Assembly: GCA_035650075.1 (NCBI GenBank)
Contig: DASRII010000449.1
Span: 1 to 29,390, forward strand
Direction of reading: 5' to 3'
DNA: 29,390 nucleotides
DNA from: DASSUC01 sp035650075
GTDB lineage: Bacteria > Actinomycetota > Actinomycetes > Mycobacteriales > Micromonosporaceae
The position numbers were made by a program, and so were the translations under genes. Positions within the stretch are counted from its first letter, which is position 1; each line of letters opens with the position of its first letter. Below the pieces are notes generated by a model. It worked only from the letters and a program-made list of their open reading frames with translations, was not told the DNA's origin and ran no database searches. Positions 29,261-29,390 of this stretch are shown here, one piece after another.

Positions 29261-29390
29261 ATGACCTGGATCGGGCGCTCGCCGTCGCGGCGGGTGAAGG
29301 CGGCGTTTCTTGCCGCGGTCGGTGTCGCGTTCGCCGGAGGCATGACCGGTCTGGGGCCGGTGACCGCGGGGGCGTCCAGCCACCGCGAGG
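29261..29390 (+). CDS. Probable DUF4331 domain secreted protein, N-terminal fragment
   Basis: Only 43 codons are present before the window edge. A basic N-terminus (MTWIGRSPSRRVKAAF) and a hydrophobic stretch (LAAVGVAFAGGMTGLG) form a signal peptide, with likely cleavage after a TAGA-type site. The first mature residues are SSHRE, the hallmark opening of DUF4331 proteins (SSHREAP). The function of the family is unknown. GGAGGA lies just before the ATG at 29261. The assignment rests on this short motif plus the signal peptide. Confidence 0.7.
   Translation, partial: MTWIGRSPSRRVKAAFLAAVGVAFAGGMTGLGPVTAGASSHRE

Overview
The window is very GC-rich, with third codon positions almost all G or C, densely packed GTG/ATG-started genes and many overlapping stop/start pairs. 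Together with mshC (mycothiol synthesis, an actinobacterial trait), an F420-type luciferase-like oxidoreductase, DUF3090 and DUF5703 proteins and ESX-type secretion substrates, this points to an actinomycete chromosome. A Micromonosporaceae or related genus is my best guess from gene content and intergenic palindromes, but it is not proven. I see no tRNA, rRNA, CRISPR array, insertion sequence or phage gene.

Layout. 1-2957 (-) is the 5' two-thirds or more of metH, cut by the window edge. Divergent from it lies a PAC2-family gene (3045-3908), followed by a perfect 28-bp inverted repeat and a GntR/UTRA regulator (4040-4837). The block 4834-10230 (-) reads, in transcription order: an F420-type oxidoreductase, uppP, a histidine-phosphatase-like protein, a DUF3090 protein, a PI-kinase-like protein and mshC. 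A small DUF5703 gene (10288-10482) diverges from it. Then come an M20 peptidase with an acidic unknown protein downstream (-), a secreted SGNH hydrolase (-), and a large secreted GH92 mannosidase with two discoidin-type carbohydrate-binding domains (+). Convergent with GH92 by one base is a three-gene cassette (-): a YbaB-like protein, an EspC-like type VII secretion target, and a WXG-type protein ending in a putative PD-(D/E)XK nuclease domain.

19431-28272 is a complete nitrate assimilation locus. nasC, nasB, nirB, nirD and nnaR are read leftwards, and every junction is a 4-base stop/start overlap. The nitrate transporter narK is divergent. The 161-bp gap between nasC and narK holds two oppositely oriented GlnR-like boxes, each exactly 10 bases from a -10-like hexamer that itself lies 6-7 bases from the start codon. 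The window ends with an alpha/beta hydrolase (28352-29149) and the first 43 codons of a probable DUF4331 secreted protein.

At least eight genes have a TANNNT -10 hexamer 6-8 bases before the chosen start codon, as expected for leaderless mRNAs, and I used this to settle several starts. The least explained parts are the type VII cassette with no visible immunity gene, the conserved kinase-like/DUF3090/phosphatase-like set next to mshC, and the intergenic palindromes.
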